A DNA stretch of 64,000 bases from Ralstonia pickettii (GCF_030582395.1 NZ_CP104381.1:372001-436000), one strand, 5' to 3'. Positions 46,666 through 56,718 are shown, numbered from the stretch's first letter. The notes: a model not told the origin generated them from the sequence alone. A program made the numbers and translations.

Positions 46666-47174
46666 TCGGACTGATCCAGCGTGTGTCCGAGGCCGCGGTC
46701 CGTGTGGACGGCCGCGTCGTCGGCGAGATCGGCCCGGGCCTGCTCGCGCTTGTCTGTGCGGAGCGCGGTGACACCGCTGCAGAGGCCGATCGTCTGCTCG
46801 AGAAGCTGCTGAACTACCGCGTCTTCTCCGACGCGCAGGGCAAGATGAACCTGCCCGTGCGCAATATCGACGGCAACGGGCAGGCAGGCGGCTTGCTGGT
46901 GGTGTCGCAGTTCACGCTGGCGGCCGACACCAAGTCCGGCACGCGGCCGAGCTTTACCCCCGCCGCGCCGCCGGAAGATGGCCGCCGCCTGTACGAACAC
47001 TTCGTGGCGCGCGCGCGTGCGCAGCACCCGATCGTGGCGACGGGCGAGTTTGGTGCCGACATGAAGGTGTCGCTCGTCAACGATGGCCCGGTCACGTTTT
47101 GGTTGCAGGTTGCGCCGCAAGCTGCTGCATCTGCTGCAAAGACAGCCACGCCGGACGTGGCCAAATCTGTCTGA
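46662..47174 (+). CDS. dtd: D-aminoacyl-tRNA deacylase
   Basis: DTD hydrolyses D-aminoacyl-tRNA (for example D-Tyr-tRNA) to protect translation. The 170-residue product starts with GTG inside the tyrS stop (overlap of 4) and shows [17 protein letters not shown] and NDGPVTFWL, the two active-site motifs (Gly-cisPro is in GPVT). It is about 20 residues longer at the C-terminus than the usual ~145-150 residue protein, with an Ala-rich tail. Coupling to tyrS is functionally sensible. Confidence 0.93.
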   Translation: MIGLIQRVSEAAVRVDGRVVGEIGPGLLALVCAERGDTAAEADRLLEKLLNYRVFSDAQGKMNLPVRNIDGNGQAGGLLVVSQFTLAADTKSGTRPSFTPAAPPEDGRRLYEHFVARARAQHPIVATGEFGADMKVSLVNDGPVTFWLQVAPQAAASAAKTATPDVAKSV

Positions 47175-47193
47175 CTCGTCCAGGAACCTTGTG

Positions 47194-47874
47194 ATGCCAC
47201 GCGCCGCCGCCATCCCCCTGCCGATGCCGCAGATCACCCACATCGTGCTTATCCGGCACGGCGAGACCGACTGGAACCGTGAGCGTCGCCTGCAAGGCCA
47301 ACTCGATGTGCCCCTGAATACGCAAGGGCTGGAGCAAGCGGCGCAGCTTGGCAGGGCGCTGGCACGGGAGCGTTTCGATGCGGTCTATGCGAGCGATCTC
47401 TCGCGGGCCAGGCAGACGGCGCAGGCGCTGGCAGATGAAGTGGGCGTGACCGTGCGCGACGACGAAGGTTTGCGCGAGCGCTGCTACGGCCAGTTCGAAG
47501 GGCTGACTTACGCAGAAGTCGCCGCACAGCATCCGGCCGACTTTGATGCCTGGCAGAACCGCGTGCCCGAATTCGCCCCGCCCGGCGGCGAGACGCTCAC
47601 TGAATTCCACGAACGTGCGGTCGAGACAGCGCTCCGCCTGATCCGTCGCCACCCCGGCGAGCGCATTGCGCTGGTCAGCCACGGCGGCGTGCTCGATTGC
47701 TTGTTTCGCCACGCCAACGCCATGACGCTGACCGAGCCGCGCCGGCATGAGCTGCGCAACGCGAGCATCAACCGGCTTTCATCCGATGGTCATCAACTGA
47801 CCGTGTTGCAATGGGGAGATGTCGCGCACCTGGATCTGCTGGTGCTCGACGAGGTGGACCGCCGCGTTCCTTAA
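47194..47874 (+). CDS. Histidine phosphatase family protein (phosphoglycerate mutase-like)
   Basis: The 226-residue protein carries the catalytic RHGETDWN motif near residue 20, DLSRARQTA, ERCYGQFEGLTY and the second catalytic His in SHGGVLDCLFR. It is a GpmB-like/cobalamin phosphatase-like member; its true substrate is not known. An in-frame GTG lies one codon upstream of the chosen ATG. The stop overlaps the end of the convergent yhhQ-like gene by four bases. Confidence 0.88.
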   Translation: MPRAAAIPLPMPQITHIVLIRHGETDWNRERRLQGQLDVPLNTQGLEQAAQLGRALARERFDAVYASDLSRARQTAQALADEVGVTVRDDEGLRERCYGQFEGLTYAEVAAQHPADFDAWQNRVPEFAPPGGETLTEFHERAVETALRLIRRHPGERIALVSHGGVLDCLFRHANAMTLTEPRRHELRNASINRLSSDGHQLTVLQWGDVAHLDLLVLDEVDRRVP

Positions 47875-48581
47875 ACCTTCAGCCGGAACGGCGTGAAATT
47901 GGTGTCGCGGTCATAGTAATCCTCGTTCTCGGCACGCTTGAGGAAGGCGACGACGCGGTAGGTGAGCGGCGTTGCGACGATTTCCCAGCCGGTCTTGAGA
48001 ATGTATTGCGCGATGGCCACGCGCAGCACCTGTTCATGCGGCCAGATGCCGTAGAAGGCGATCACGTAGAACAGCGACGAATCGACCGCCTCGCCCACCA
48101 CGGTGGACCCGACGATGCGCGTCCACAGCCATTTTCCTTCCGTCGCGATCTTCATCTTCGCCAGCGTGTAGCTGTTGGCAAAGCTGCCGCACCAGAACGC
48201 GATGAGCGACCCGGCGACGATGCGCGGCGTGTTGCCGAATACGTCGTTCAGGCTCTTCTGATAACCGGCCATGAAGGGCGCCACCGGCAGCGCCAGCACG
48301 ACCAGCGACATGAACGACGCAAAGATCAGCGCAGCAAATCCCGCCCACACCACGCGCCGGTCGCGCCCGTAGCCGTAGACCTCGGTGAGGATGTCGCCAA
48401 AGATGTACGAGATCGGGAAGAACAGCACGCCAGCGCCAAACGTGACCGATCCCAGAACCGGCAGCGTGACCTGTGCCGCTTTGGCCGCGCCGATCAGGTT
48501 GGAGCACAGCAGCACCGTCACGAAGGCGGCCATCACGAAGTCGTAGTAGCGGAAGTTGCGCTGAGGACTTTGGGTGGTCAT
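47871..48581 (-). CDS. Queuosine precursor transporter YhhQ-like
   Basis: The 236-residue protein has about six membrane helices and the VUT/YhhQ motifs VLLCSNLIGAAK, FPISYIFGDILTEVYGYGRD, GSFANSYTLAKMKI and the VGEAVDSSLFYVIAFYG segment. YhhQ takes up 7-cyano-7-deazaguanine and 7-aminomethyl-7-deazaguanine, the tRNA queuosine precursors. It starts 16 bp after the ruvB stop and is probably transcribed with ruvA-ruvB. Confidence 0.9.
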   Translation of the reverse strand: MTTQSPQRNFRYYDFVMAAFVTVLLCSNLIGAAKAAQVTLPVLGSVTFGAGVLFFPISYIFGDILTEVYGYGRDRRVVWAGFAALIFASFMSLVVLALPVAPFMAGYQKSLNDVFGNTPRIVAGSLIAFWCGSFANSYTLAKMKIATEGKWLWTRIVGSTVVGEAVDSSLFYVIAFYGIWPHEQVLRVAIAQYILKTGWEIVATPLTYRVVAFLKRAENEDYYDRDTNFTPFRLKV

Positions 48582-48596
48582 GGCGGCGGCCGATGC

Positions 48597-49673
48597 TCAG
48601 TTGTTGGTGTCGTCCCAGAGGTCAGGGCCCGCGCTGCTCTTGGGGGCGCCCAGCCCAAAATGCTGGTATGCCGAAGCCGTGGCCACACGTCCGCGCGGCG
48701 TGCGCTGCAGATAGCCTTGCTGGATCAGGTAGGGCTCGAGCACGTCTTCAATGGTGTCGCGCTCTTCGCCGATGGCGGCTGCCAGGTTGTCGATGCCGAC
48801 CGGCCCGCCATTGAACTTGTGTAGGATCGCTTCGAGCAGCTTGCGGTCCATCAGGTCGAAGCCGACCGCATCCACGTCGAGCATGGCCAGCGCGGCATCG
48901 GCTACCTCACGTGTGATAACGCCGTCGGCCTTGACCTCGGCGAAGTCGCGCACGCGGCGCAGCAGACGGTTGGCGATACGAGGGGTGCCGCGCGAGCGCT
49001 TGGCAATTTCCAACGCGCCTTCGTCCACGATGTGGGCGTTCAGCAGCCCCGACGAGCGCGTGACGATCTTCGCCAGTTCGGCCGGCGTATAGAACTCCAG
49101 ACGCGCGACGATCCCGAAGCGATCACGCAGCGGGTTGGTCAGCATGCCGGCGCGCGTCGTGGCGCCCACGAGCGTAAAGGGCTGCAGATCGAGCTTGACC
49201 GAGCGCGCCGCCGGGCCCTCGCCGATCATGATGTCGATCTGGTAGTCCTCCAGCGCCGGGTACAGGATTTCTTCCACAACGGGCGAGAGCCGATGAATTT
49301 CGTCGATGAAGAGGACGTCGTTGGCTTCGAGGTTCGTGAGCAGCGCGGCCAGATCGCCCGGGCGCTCCAGCACGGGGCCGGAAGTCTGGCGCAGGTTGAC
49401 GCCCATTTCGCGCGCGATGATGTGCGCCAGCGTCGTTTTGCCGAGACCCGGCGGCCCGAACAGCAGCACGTGGTCCAGCGCTTCGCTGCGGTTCTTGGCT
49501 GCGGTCATGAAGATGTCGAGCTGGCCGCGCACCTTTTCCTGACCGACGTATTCGTCGAGCAGCTTGGGGCGCAGCGCGCGCTCGAACGCCTCCTCATTGG
49601 GGGAGGCGGGGGAGGCTGAGATGATGCGCTCAGCAGAGACAGCCTTGGCGGCGAGCTTGTCGGTTTCGATCAT
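48597..49673 (-). CDS. ruvB: Holliday junction branch migration DNA helicase RuvB
   Basis: RuvB is the AAA+ motor that drives Holliday-junction branch migration with RuvA. The 358-residue protein has [15 protein letters not shown], Walker [13 protein letters not shown] (~residue 73), Walker [13 protein letters not shown] (~123), sensor GATTRAGML and the C-terminal winged helix ([13 protein letters not shown]). Length is normal. It follows ruvA by 64 bp. Confidence 0.98.
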   Translation of the reverse strand: MIETDKLAAKAVSAERIISASPASPNEEAFERALRPKLLDEYVGQEKVRGQLDIFMTAAKNRSEALDHVLLFGPPGLGKTTLAHIIAREMGVNLRQTSGPVLERPGDLAALLTNLEANDVLFIDEIHRLSPVVEEILYPALEDYQIDIMIGEGPAARSVKLDLQPFTLVGATTRAGMLTNPLRDRFGIVARLEFYTPAELAKIVTRSSGLLNAHIVDEGALEIAKRSRGTPRIANRLLRRVRDFAEVKADGVITREVADAALAMLDVDAVGFDLMDRKLLEAILHKFNGGPVGIDNLAAAIGEERDTIEDVLEPYLIQQGYLQRTPRGRVATASAYQHFGLGAPKSSAGPDLWDDTNN

Positions 49674-49737
49674 GACGGGCAGACGGCGCCGGGAAGGCGC
49701 GAGCAGGCCATTCTACCGTCTTGCCGCGCCGCGGGCG

Positions 49738-50319
49738 TCAGCCCTTGGACAGCGCCTTGAGGGCCAGCTTGATCCCCTCGGATACGCCCGTGCCGGCCGG
49801 CACCTGCTTGATGGCGAGCGCCGCTTCCTTGTCGGAATACCCCAGCGCCAGCAGGGCGTTGAGCACGTCGACCGCGTCGTCCGAGACGGCGGGGCCGGCG
49901 GGCACCGCACCCAGATCAGCGCCAAGCTTGCCCTTGAGTTCGAGCAACAGGCGCTCGGCCGTCTTCTTGCCGATGCCCGGGATGCGCGTCAGGCGCCCGG
50001 CTTCCTGCAGCGTGACGGCCTGCGCGAGCTCGGCCACCGACATACCCGACAGCACCGCCAGCGCGATGCGGGCGCCGATGCCTGAAATCTTGATGAGCTG
50101 GCGGAAGGTTTCACGTTCGGCGGCGGTGCCGAAACCGTAGAGCAGGTGCGCGTCCTCGCGCACGATCTGCTGCGTGAGCAGGACGACCTTCTCGCCGGTG
50201 GCGGGCAGGTTGTAGAACGTGCTCATCGGCACGTCGATTTCGTAGCCGACGCCGTGGCAATCGACCAGCAGATGCGGCGGGTTCTTTTCGATCAGCGTCC
50301 CGGCGATGCGTCCGATCAT
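49738..50319 (-). CDS. ruvA: Holliday junction branch migration protein RuvA
   Basis: The 193-residue protein binds the four-way junction as a tetramer and loads RuvB. The N-terminal OB fold begins [20 protein letters not shown]. The helix-hairpin-helix motifs are [18 protein letters not shown] and [20 protein letters not shown]. The C-terminal domain ([20 protein letters not shown]) contacts RuvB. A ribosome site GGAGGAGA precedes the start on this strand. Confidence 0.98.
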   Translation of the reverse strand: MIGRIAGTLIEKNPPHLLVDCHGVGYEIDVPMSTFYNLPATGEKVVLLTQQIVREDAHLLYGFGTAAERETFRQLIKISGIGARIALAVLSGMSVAELAQAVTLQEAGRLTRIPGIGKKTAERLLLELKGKLGADLGAVPAGPAVSDDAVDVLNALLALGYSDKEAALAIKQVPAGTGVSEGIKLALKALSKG

Positions 50320-50418
50320 GGGTGGGGTTCTCCTCCAAAACGGGACGCAGTGTAGCCCAAACCCACCGCACGGCCCGGTCCGGGCTCGGCCGCTGCCTAC
50401 GGCTCCGATGCGCGAAGG

Positions 50419-51558
50419 CTAGCGTTTGAAGGTCGACACGGCCTGCCGCCCGACGGCAGGATCATCCGTGAAGAAGCCGTCCACGCCCGCACGCAGGAAC
50501 GCCTGGATCTCGGTAATCGAGCCGTTGACGTTGCGCGTGTTGTCCGCACCGCTGCGCAGCGACGGCGGCAGAAAGGTGTTCTCCGGACGGAACGTGTACG
50601 GATGGACAATCAGCCCGGCGTTGTGCGCGTTGCGGATCAGGTCGGTCGGATCGGTCAGCTTGCCGTTCGCATCCAGGCCCATGATGCTGCTCTTGTCCGG
50701 GCCGACGCCGTTGGCGTATGCGGCGATGTCGCGCATGCCTTGGCTCGTCATCATGTCGCCGAAGGTACGGCTGTCTTTGGCGACTACAAAATCGTAGGGC
50801 TGTCGTCCGGATGTGCCCATCAGCTGCACGAGTTTCCAGTTCGGTTGGCTGCTGCCGATCTTGTTGCGAATGGCCTTGAGGTTGGCGACCTCGAACGACT
50901 GGATGTAGACCGTCGTGCGGCTGGCCGTGAACGCGTCACGGCGCAGGCCGTCGATCAGCCTGTCTTCGAGCGGCAGGCCGATCGACTGGAAGTACGTCGG
51001 GTGCTTCGTCTCCGGATAGATGCCGATGTTGCGGCCGAGCTTGGCGGATTGGTCCCGCGCCAGCGCGATGATCTCGTCGAGCGAGGGAATGTCGAACTGA
51101 TCGTTGTAGGCAACGTTGTCAGGACGGATGCTCGGGATGCGTTCGCGTGCGCGCAGCGTTTTCAATTCGCCAAGCGTGAAGTCTTCGGTGAACCAGCCCG
51201 TGACGCTCTGGCCGTCGATCGTCTTGGTGGTCCTGCGGCCGGCAAACGCGGCCACGTCGGCCACGTTGGTCGTGCCGGAGATTTCGTTCTCGTGGCGCGC
51301 AACCAGCACGCCGTCTTTGGTAGAGACGAGATCCGGCTCGATGATATCGGCGCCGTCGTCGATGGCTTTCTGGTACGAGGCCAGCGTGTGTTCCGGCCGC
51401 AATGCGGATGCACCGCGATGGCCGATCACCTGGAGGGTGGCGATGGGCGCGGTGTTGCCACCGCCACCGCTGCCGTGGTGGTACTCCAGCCGGCAGGCGG
51501 AGAGGGCGACGGACGTACTCAAGATCAGCAAGGTCGGCAGGATGAGGCGGCGAGGCAT
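50419..51558 (-). CDS. Glycerophosphodiester phosphodiesterase lipoprotein
   Basis: The 379-residue protein has a lipoprotein signal (PTLLILSTSVALSAC; lipobox LSAC with Cys near residue 22) and a TIM-barrel GDPD domain. VIGHRGASALRPEHTLASY holds the catalytic His, IIEPDLVSTKDGVLVARHE the metal-binding Glu/Asp and second His. It splits glycerophosphodiesters into glycerol-3-phosphate and alcohols in the periplasm, like GlpQ. It is unexpectedly placed between ruvC and ruvA. A GC-rich palindrome (50373-50385) follows it. Confidence 0.92.
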   Translation of the reverse strand: MPRRLILPTLLILSTSVALSACRLEYHHGSGGGGNTAPIATLQVIGHRGASALRPEHTLASYQKAIDDGADIIEPDLVSTKDGVLVARHENEISGTTNVADVAAFAGRRTTKTIDGQSVTGWFTEDFTLGELKTLRARERIPSIRPDNVAYNDQFDIPSLDEIIALARDQSAKLGRNIGIYPETKHPTYFQSIGLPLEDRLIDGLRRDAFTASRTTVYIQSFEVANLKAIRNKIGSSQPNWKLVQLMGTSGRQPYDFVVAKDSRTFGDMMTSQGMRDIAAYANGVGPDKSSIMGLDANGKLTDPTDLIRNAHNAGLIVHPYTFRPENTFLPPSLRSGADNTRNVNGSITEIQAFLRAGVDGFFTDDPAVGRQAVSTFKR

Positions 51559-51637
51559 CGGAGGCTCCTGAAGACGGGTACCCGCATGGTAGTCGCCGTG
51601 CCTGGATGCTGCTACCCCGCCGGCTTTGAGAATCCTG

Positions 51638-52183
51638 TCAGCCGACGAGGCGGCCGCGCCGCACGCGCAGCCCCTTTTGCGCAAGCTGCGGCGCCAGACC
51701 GGCCATGGCGGCCAGCGTCTCACCGCCGTGCGCATGGCAGATCGCCACGCCCAGCGCGTCGGACGCATCGGCGCCCGGCCTGCCTGCGAGGTTGAGCAAG
51801 CGCACGACCATTTCCTGCACCTGGTCCTTGTTGGCGCGGCCATAGCCGACCACGGCCTGCTTCAGCTGCAGCGCGGTGTACTCGAACACGGGCAGGTTGC
51901 CGCTCATCAGGCCGCAGATCACCGCGCCGCGGGCCTGGCCCAGCAGCAGCGTCGACTGCGGGTTGACGTTGACGAACACCTTTTCGATGGAAGCGCAGTC
52001 CGGCCGGTAGGTGCTCACCAGTTCGGAGACACCGTCATACAGCGTCTTCAGACGGCTGGGCAGGTCGGCATTGCCATTGCTCTTGATCGTGCCCGAGGCC
52101 ACGTAGACGAGCTTGTGCCCGTGCCGTTCGAGCACGCCGAAACCCGTGGTGCGAAGGCCGGGATCGATGCCGAGAATGCGCAT
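51638..52183 (-). CDS. ruvC: Crossover junction endodeoxyribonuclease RuvC
   Basis: RuvC cleaves Holliday junctions symmetrically. The 181-residue protein has [14 protein letters not shown] (first catalytic Asp at residue 7), [10 protein letters not shown] with the catalytic Glu, and [13 protein letters not shown] with the last acidic residues. The longer in-frame N-terminal extension is rejected because the conserved start is MRILGIDPG. It follows the purH terminator and therefore probably has its own promoter, unlike ruvAB which lies beyond the lipoprotein gene. Confidence 0.97.
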   Translation of the reverse strand: MRILGIDPGLRTTGFGVLERHGHKLVYVASGTIKSNGNADLPSRLKTLYDGVSELVSTYRPDCASIEKVFVNVNPQSTLLLGQARGAVICGLMSGNLPVFEYTALQLKQAVVGYGRANKDQVQEMVVRLLNLAGRPGADASDALGVAICHAHGGETLAAMAGLAPQLAQKGLRVRRGRLVG

Positions 52184-52199
52184 GAAATGGAGCGGAGCA

Positions 52200-52241
52200 G
52201 AAAAGAAAAACGGGGCAGGCGCCAGTCTACGCCTTGCCCCG
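52200..52241 (-). terminator. Intrinsic terminator of purH
   Basis: On the minus strand CGGGGCAAGGCG (52241-52230) pairs with CGCCTGCCCCG (52221-52211), with one bulge, and is followed by TTTTTCTTTT. It lies 26 nt after the purH stop and separates purH from ruvC. Confidence 0.88.
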
Positions 52242-52266
52242 CTGATCGGTCGAACCACCGGGCCGT

Positions 52267-53841
52267 TTAGTGGCGGAAGTGGCGGGTGCCGGTGAAGATC
52301 ATCGCCACGTTGCGCTCGTCGGCGGCGGCGATCACTTCATCGTCGCGTACCGAGCCGCCCGGCTGGATCACGCAGGAGGCGCCAGCATCTACCACCACGT
52401 CCAGGCCGTCGCGGAACGGGAAGAACGCATCCGATGCCACAGCCGAACCGGCCAGCGTCAGGCCGGCGTTCTGCGCCTTGATGCTGGCGATGCGGGCCGA
52501 GTCCACACGGCTCATCTGGCCGGCGCCCACGCCCAGCGTCATGCCGCCGCCGCAGAACACGATGGCGTTGGACTTGACGAACTTGGCGACGCGCCAGGCA
52601 AACATCAGATCGTCCATTTCCTTCGGCGTCGGGTGGCGCTTGGTGACCACGCGCAGCTCGCTCGGCTGCACGTTCTTGGCATCCGGGCTCTGCACCAGCA
52701 GGCCGCCGCCAACGCGCTTGAAGTCGAATGCGTTCACGCCCTTGCCGAGCGGAATTTCCAGCACGCGGACGTTCTGCTTGCCCGCGAACACGGCCCGTGC
52801 GCCTTCCGAGAAGCCCGGGGCGATCAGCACTTCTACGAACTGTTTAGCCACCACCTGTGCGGCCGCATCATCCAACGGCACGTTGAAGGCGATGATGCCG
52901 CCGAAGGCCGAGGTGGAGTCGGTCTTGAACGCCTTCTCATACGCCTCTTGGGCGGTGACGCCGATGGCCACGCCGCAGGGGTTGGCATGCTTGATGATGA
53001 CGCAGGCGGCGCCCTTGGCGGGGTCGAACGACTTCACGCATTCCCACGCAGCATCGGCGTCGGCGATGTTGTTATACGACAGCTCCTTGCCCTGCAGTTG
53101 CGTGTAGTTGGCGAGCGCGCCGTCGACGGCCTTGAGGTCGCGATAGAAGGCGGCGGATTGGTGCGGGTTCTCGCCGTAGCGCATCTCCTGCACCTTTTCG
53201 AAGGCGAGGTTCAGCGTTTGCGGATAGGCGCTGCGCGTGCTGTGCGACTTGTCGGCGCCGAGGCTCGTCAGGTAGTTGGTGATCGCGCCGTCGTACTGGG
53301 CGGTGTGCGCAAACACCTTCTTGGCCAGCATGAAGTTGGTCTCGTAGCCGACCGTGTTGTTGTTGGCTTGCATTTCGGCCAGCACGGTGGCGTAGTCGGC
53401 CGGATCGACGATCACCGTCACGTCGCGATGGTTCTTGGCCGCCGAGCGCAGCATGGTCGGGCCGCCGATGTCGATGTTCTCGATGGCGTCGGCCAGCGTG
53501 CATTCGTCCTTGGCCACCGTCTGCTGGAACGGGTACAGGTTCACCACCAGCAGGTCGATGGTCGGGATGCTGTGTTCGGACAGCGCGGCCATGTGCTCAG
53601 GCAGGTCGCGGCGGGCCAGGATGCCGCCGTGCACCTTCGGGTGCAGCGTCTTGACGCGGCCGTCGAGCATTTCCGGAAAGCCGGTGTAGTCCGCCACTTC
53701 CGTCACGGGCAGGCCGGATTCGGCAAGCAGCTTGGCGGTGCCGCCGGTGGAGAGGAGCTTGACGCCGCGCTCGTGCAGGGCACGGGCAAAGTCGACGATG
53801 CCGGTCTTGTCGGAAACGGAAAGCAGGGCTTGCTGGATCAT
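52267..53841 (-). CDS. purH: Bifunctional AICAR transformylase/IMP cyclohydrolase
   Basis: PurH performs the last two steps of de novo IMP synthesis. The 524-residue protein has an N-terminal methylglyoxal-synthase-like cyclohydrolase domain ([31 protein letters not shown]) and a C-terminal transformylase domain ([36 protein letters not shown]). It ends [14 protein letters not shown]. It follows fis by 96 bp and ends at a terminator. Confidence 0.98.
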   Translation of the reverse strand: MIQQALLSVSDKTGIVDFARALHERGVKLLSTGGTAKLLAESGLPVTEVADYTGFPEMLDGRVKTLHPKVHGGILARRDLPEHMAALSEHSIPTIDLLVVNLYPFQQTVAKDECTLADAIENIDIGGPTMLRSAAKNHRDVTVIVDPADYATVLAEMQANNNTVGYETNFMLAKKVFAHTAQYDGAITNYLTSLGADKSHSTRSAYPQTLNLAFEKVQEMRYGENPHQSAAFYRDLKAVDGALANYTQLQGKELSYNNIADADAAWECVKSFDPAKGAACVIIKHANPCGVAIGVTAQEAYEKAFKTDSTSAFGGIIAFNVPLDDAAAQVVAKQFVEVLIAPGFSEGARAVFAGKQNVRVLEIPLGKGVNAFDFKRVGGGLLVQSPDAKNVQPSELRVVTKRHPTPKEMDDLMFAWRVAKFVKSNAIVFCGGGMTLGVGAGQMSRVDSARIASIKAQNAGLTLAGSAVASDAFFPFRDGLDVVVDAGASCVIQPGGSVRDDEVIAAADERNVAMIFTGTRHFRH

Positions 53842-53937
53842 GGTGGAAACGCCGGTGGGCGGGTGTGGCGCTGGGTTTGCCGAACTGGCAGGAGGCGCCG
53901 TCAGAAAGGAAATCGGTTCAAAGGCCGGCCAGCAACT

Positions 53938-54171
53938 TCAGATGAGGCCGTGCTGCTGCAACTTCTTGCGCAGCGTATTGCGGTTGATGCCGAGGTAGTC
54001 GGCCGCCTGCGACTGGTTGTTGGAAGCCCATTCCATCACGGTTTCCAGCAGCGGCCGTTCAATGGCCTGCAGCACCATGTCGTAGACGTTGGAGGGGTTC
54101 TCACCGTCCAGGTCACGGTAATACGCATCCAGGCTGTCGCGGATGCAACGTTCGATCGGGTTGCGGCTCAT
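53938..54171 (-). CDS. fis: Fis family DNA-binding protein
   Basis: The 77-residue protein is the short beta-proteobacterial Fis. The C-terminal helix-turn-helix SQAADYLGINRNTLRKKLQQ (residues ~54-73) is nearly identical to that of enterobacterial Fis. It is a nucleoid protein and regulator in growth-phase control. As in E. coli, it lies directly behind dusB, here with a 4-base overlap, so its level follows the dusB promoter. Confidence 0.96.
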   Translation of the reverse strand: MSRNPIERCIRDSLDAYYRDLDGENPSNVYDMVLQAIERPLLETVMEWASNNQSQAADYLGINRNTLRKKLQQHGLI

Positions 54172-55235
54172 GCGGCAAGCAGTTCCTTGTTGTTGTCGTT
54201 GTTGCCCGTCGTGGGGCGGTCGCCACCGGTCGCCTGGTCTTCGTAGACCAGACGGTCGGACAGCGCACGCTGCTCGTCGAAGAACGCGTTGACGGCGGCC
54301 AGCTGGGCCGCGGTGTCCTCGATGGTGTTCATGCGGTGGCGGAACAGGTTGGCCCCCGCCAACCCACGCGTGTACCAGGCGATGTGCTTGCGTGCGGTGC
54401 GCACGCCGGTGTATTCGCCATAGAACGCGTAGTGCTCTTCCAGATGCGCATTCATGATGCCGCGGATCTCTTCCACTTCCGGCGCGGGCAGCAGCGTGCC
54501 GGTCTGCAGGAAATGCTCGATCTCGCGGAACAGCCACGGGCGCCCCTGCGCCGCGCGGCCGATCATGATGGCGTCGGCGCCGGTCACGGCCAGCACGTGC
54601 TTGGCCTTGGCCGGTGTGGTGATATCGCCATTGGCCACTACCGGAATGCGCACCGACGCTTTGACCGCGGCGATGGTGTCGTATTCCGCTTCACCGTGGT
54701 ACAGATCGGCACGCGTGCGGCCGTGCACGGTCAACATGCTGATGCCGGCATCCTGCGCAATGCGCGCTACGGTGAGGGCATTGCGGTGTTCGCGGTCCCA
54801 ACCGGTGCGGATCTTCAGCGTCACCGGCACGCGATCGCCCACCGCACCGACCACGGCCTCGACAATGCGCTGGACCAGCGGCTCGTTCTGCAGCAGAGCG
54901 GAACCGGCGGCCACGTTGCATACCTTCTTGGCAGGGCAGCCCATGTTGATGTCGATGATCTGCGCACCGCGATCGACGTTGTAGCGCGCGGCCTCGGCCA
55001 TCATCATCGGCTCGGCACCGGCAATCTGCACGGCAATCGGTTCGACCTCGCCCGTGTGGTTGGCGCGCCGCATGGTCTTCTCGCTTTTCCACAACTGCGC
55101 GTTGGACGCGACCATCTCGGACACCGCATAGCCCGCGCCCAGCCGTTTGCACAGCTGACGGAACGGGCGGTCCGTCACGCCCGCCATGGGGGCGACGAAC
55201 AGGTTGTTGCGAAGGGTATGCGGTCCGATCTGCAA
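54168..55235 (-). CDS. dusB: tRNA-dihydrouridine synthase DusB
   Basis: DusB reduces specific uridines in the tRNA D-loop using FMN and NADPH. The 355-residue TIM-barrel protein has VAPMAGVTDRPFRQLC, the catalytic-Cys motif INMGCPAKKVCN (near residue 105), LKIRTGWDREHRN, LTVHGRTRADLY and ADAIMIGRAAQGRPW. The start codon is TTG. It leads the dusB-fis operon, preceded by a -10-like TAAAAT. Confidence 0.95.
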   Translation of the reverse strand: MQIGPHTLRNNLFVAPMAGVTDRPFRQLCKRLGAGYAVSEMVASNAQLWKSEKTMRRANHTGEVEPIAVQIAGAEPMMMAEAARYNVDRGAQIIDINMGCPAKKVCNVAAGSALLQNEPLVQRIVEAVVGAVGDRVPVTLKIRTGWDREHRNALTVARIAQDAGISMLTVHGRTRADLYHGEAEYDTIAAVKASVRIPVVANGDITTPAKAKHVLAVTGADAIMIGRAAQGRPWLFREIEHFLQTGTLLPAPEVEEIRGIMNAHLEEHYAFYGEYTGVRTARKHIAWYTRGLAGANLFRHRMNTIEDTAAQLAAVNAFFDEQRALSDRLVYEDQATGGDRPTTGNNDNNKELLAA

Positions 55236-55341
55236 GGCTGGCGAAGAAGAAGCGGCTGGAAGAAACGAAAAATCACCCCTCCCGCCCAGCGTCGGATGAC
55301 GATCGGGCGGAGCGACGGGAGTGAAAAAATGCGAGGACGGG

Positions 55342-55347
55342 ATTTTA
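55342..55347 (-). promoter_or_regulatory. Candidate -10 box of dusB-fis
   Basis: TAAAAT on the minus strand is followed by a GC-rich CCCGTCC discriminator, the type linked to stringent control of dusB-fis in enterobacteria. The -35 (near 55366) is weak. Confidence 0.45.
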
Positions 55348-55431
55348 CCGCCAAACCGCCGGATTGCCTAAATGTTGTGCACAAACTATGCCGCAGTGCG
55401 ATCGGCGGCGCGGTTTTTGCCGTGGCTGGTG

Positions 55432-56715
55432 TTATTGGAAACGGTGCAGGCCGTAGGGGCGGGCGTCGATGAAAGGCGTGCGCTCGCTGATCAGATCGGC
55501 GATGAGTCGGGCTGTACCCGGCGCCCCCGTCATGCCCAGGTGGCCGTGCCCGAATGCAAAAAACACGTTGCGGTGGCGCTCCGAGCGGTCGATCACGGGC
55601 AGGCTGTCGGGTAGAGAGGGCCGATGGCCCATCCATTGGCTGTCGTCCGTAAAGCCTAGGCCGGGGAAGAGCTGCTGGCCCTGTTGCATGAGGACGCGGG
55701 CGCGGCGGTAGTCGGGCGGCGCGTCCAACCCACCGATCTCCACGGTGCCGGCAATCCGCAAGCCGCCTTCCATGGGCGTGGCGATGAACTTGCGCTCGCA
55801 ATCCATGATCGGCCGTGAAGGCTGCACGCTGGGCGCGCGCAGCGTGGCGTGATAGCCGCGTTCCGTGTCGAGCGGAATGCGGATGCTGGTGAGTTTCGCG
55901 CCCAGCCGCATCGACCAAGCACCGGCGCACAGCACCAGTTTCGACACGGGCAGCGTGCCGCGATCGGTGTGCAGCCGAGTCGGGCCGCCGTAGTCGCTGC
56001 GGCCGAATTCCATGTCCAACACCTTGCGGCGCAGGAAGGTGCCCCCGGCCGCCGCAAAGTTGGCTGCCAGCGTCTTGACCAGCCGTTCCGGATTCACTGT
56101 GAAGCCGTTGTCGGGCAGCAGCAGACCGGATTGGATGTCGGCGGCCAGTGCGGGCTCCAGTTCGCGCGCTTCACCGGCGCTCAGGGCTTGCGAGCGCACG
56201 CCCGTCGCATCGCGAATGGACTGCGCCAGCACGTCGCCCGACGAACGCGCCAGCGTGCGCCACACATACAGGTGGCCCGTCTGGCGGATCAGGTCGTCAT
56301 ATTGCGCGGCGTCGAGCAGGTGGCGATAACCGGGGAAGGTCGCGCTGAAGAGACTCGCCAGCGGCTGCGCGGTCGCGCGGGCCTGCGCCTCGTTGCCCGC
56401 GAGCACCCATTGCAGCAGCCACGGCAGCGCGCGCGGCAGATAGGGCCAACGCACCGTCAGCGGTCCCATCGGATCGGCCAGCCATTTCGGTACCTGCTTG
56501 AGCATGCCCGGCAGCGCCATCGGCACGACCGACGCCACGCTCAGGCAGCCTGCGTTGCCGAACGAGCAACCCTCGCCAATGCCGGCCTGATCGAGCAGCG
56601 TGACTTGATGGCCATCACGTTGCAATTGCAGGGCGCACGCCGTGCCGACAATGCCGGCGCCAATCACGGTGATCTGGTGGCGATCGCCCGCAGCGCTGCC
56701 CTCGGGTGTTGCCAC
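55432..56715 (-). CDS. FAD-dependent D-amino acid dehydrogenase-like oxidoreductase
   Basis: The 427-residue DAO-family flavoprotein opens with the FAD-binding ITVIGAGIVGTACALQLQRD (residues ~15-34). It has GCSFGNAGCLS and MGHRPSLPDSLPVI, features of DadA-like D-amino-acid dehydrogenases. The C-terminal FAFGHGHLGMTGAPGTARLI is the second FAD motif. The substrate is likely a D-amino acid or related amine. GTG is the start, 3 bp after the ubiH stop, so it is translationally linked to ubiH and pepP. Confidence 0.88.
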   Translation of the reverse strand: MATPEGSAAGDRHQITVIGAGIVGTACALQLQRDGHQVTLLDQAGIGEGCSFGNAGCLSVASVVPMALPGMLKQVPKWLADPMGPLTVRWPYLPRALPWLLQWVLAGNEAQARATAQPLASLFSATFPGYRHLLDAAQYDDLIRQTGHLYVWRTLARSSGDVLAQSIRDATGVRSQALSAGEARELEPALAADIQSGLLLPDNGFTVNPERLVKTLAANFAAAGGTFLRRKVLDMEFGRSDYGGPTRLHTDRGTLPVSKLVLCAGAWSMRLGAKLTSIRIPLDTERGYHATLRAPSVQPSRPIMDCERKFIATPMEGGLRIAGTVEIGGLDAPPDYRRARVLMQQGQQLFPGLGFTDDSQWMGHRPSLPDSLPVIDRSERHRNVFFAFGHGHLGMTGAPGTARLIADLISERTPFIDARPYGLHRFQ

Positions 56716-56718
56716 GCG

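Noticed and set aside
50373..50385. GC-only palindrome GCCCGGTCCGGGC between the lipoprotein gene and ruvA
   Set aside because: Short, with no T run or promoter geometry; chance is likely in DNA of this composition.
53938..54537. Longer in-frame version of Fis (199 codons)
   Set aside because: The extra N-terminal part is dusB read in another frame. Fis starts at MSRNPIERC, overlapping the dusB stop.
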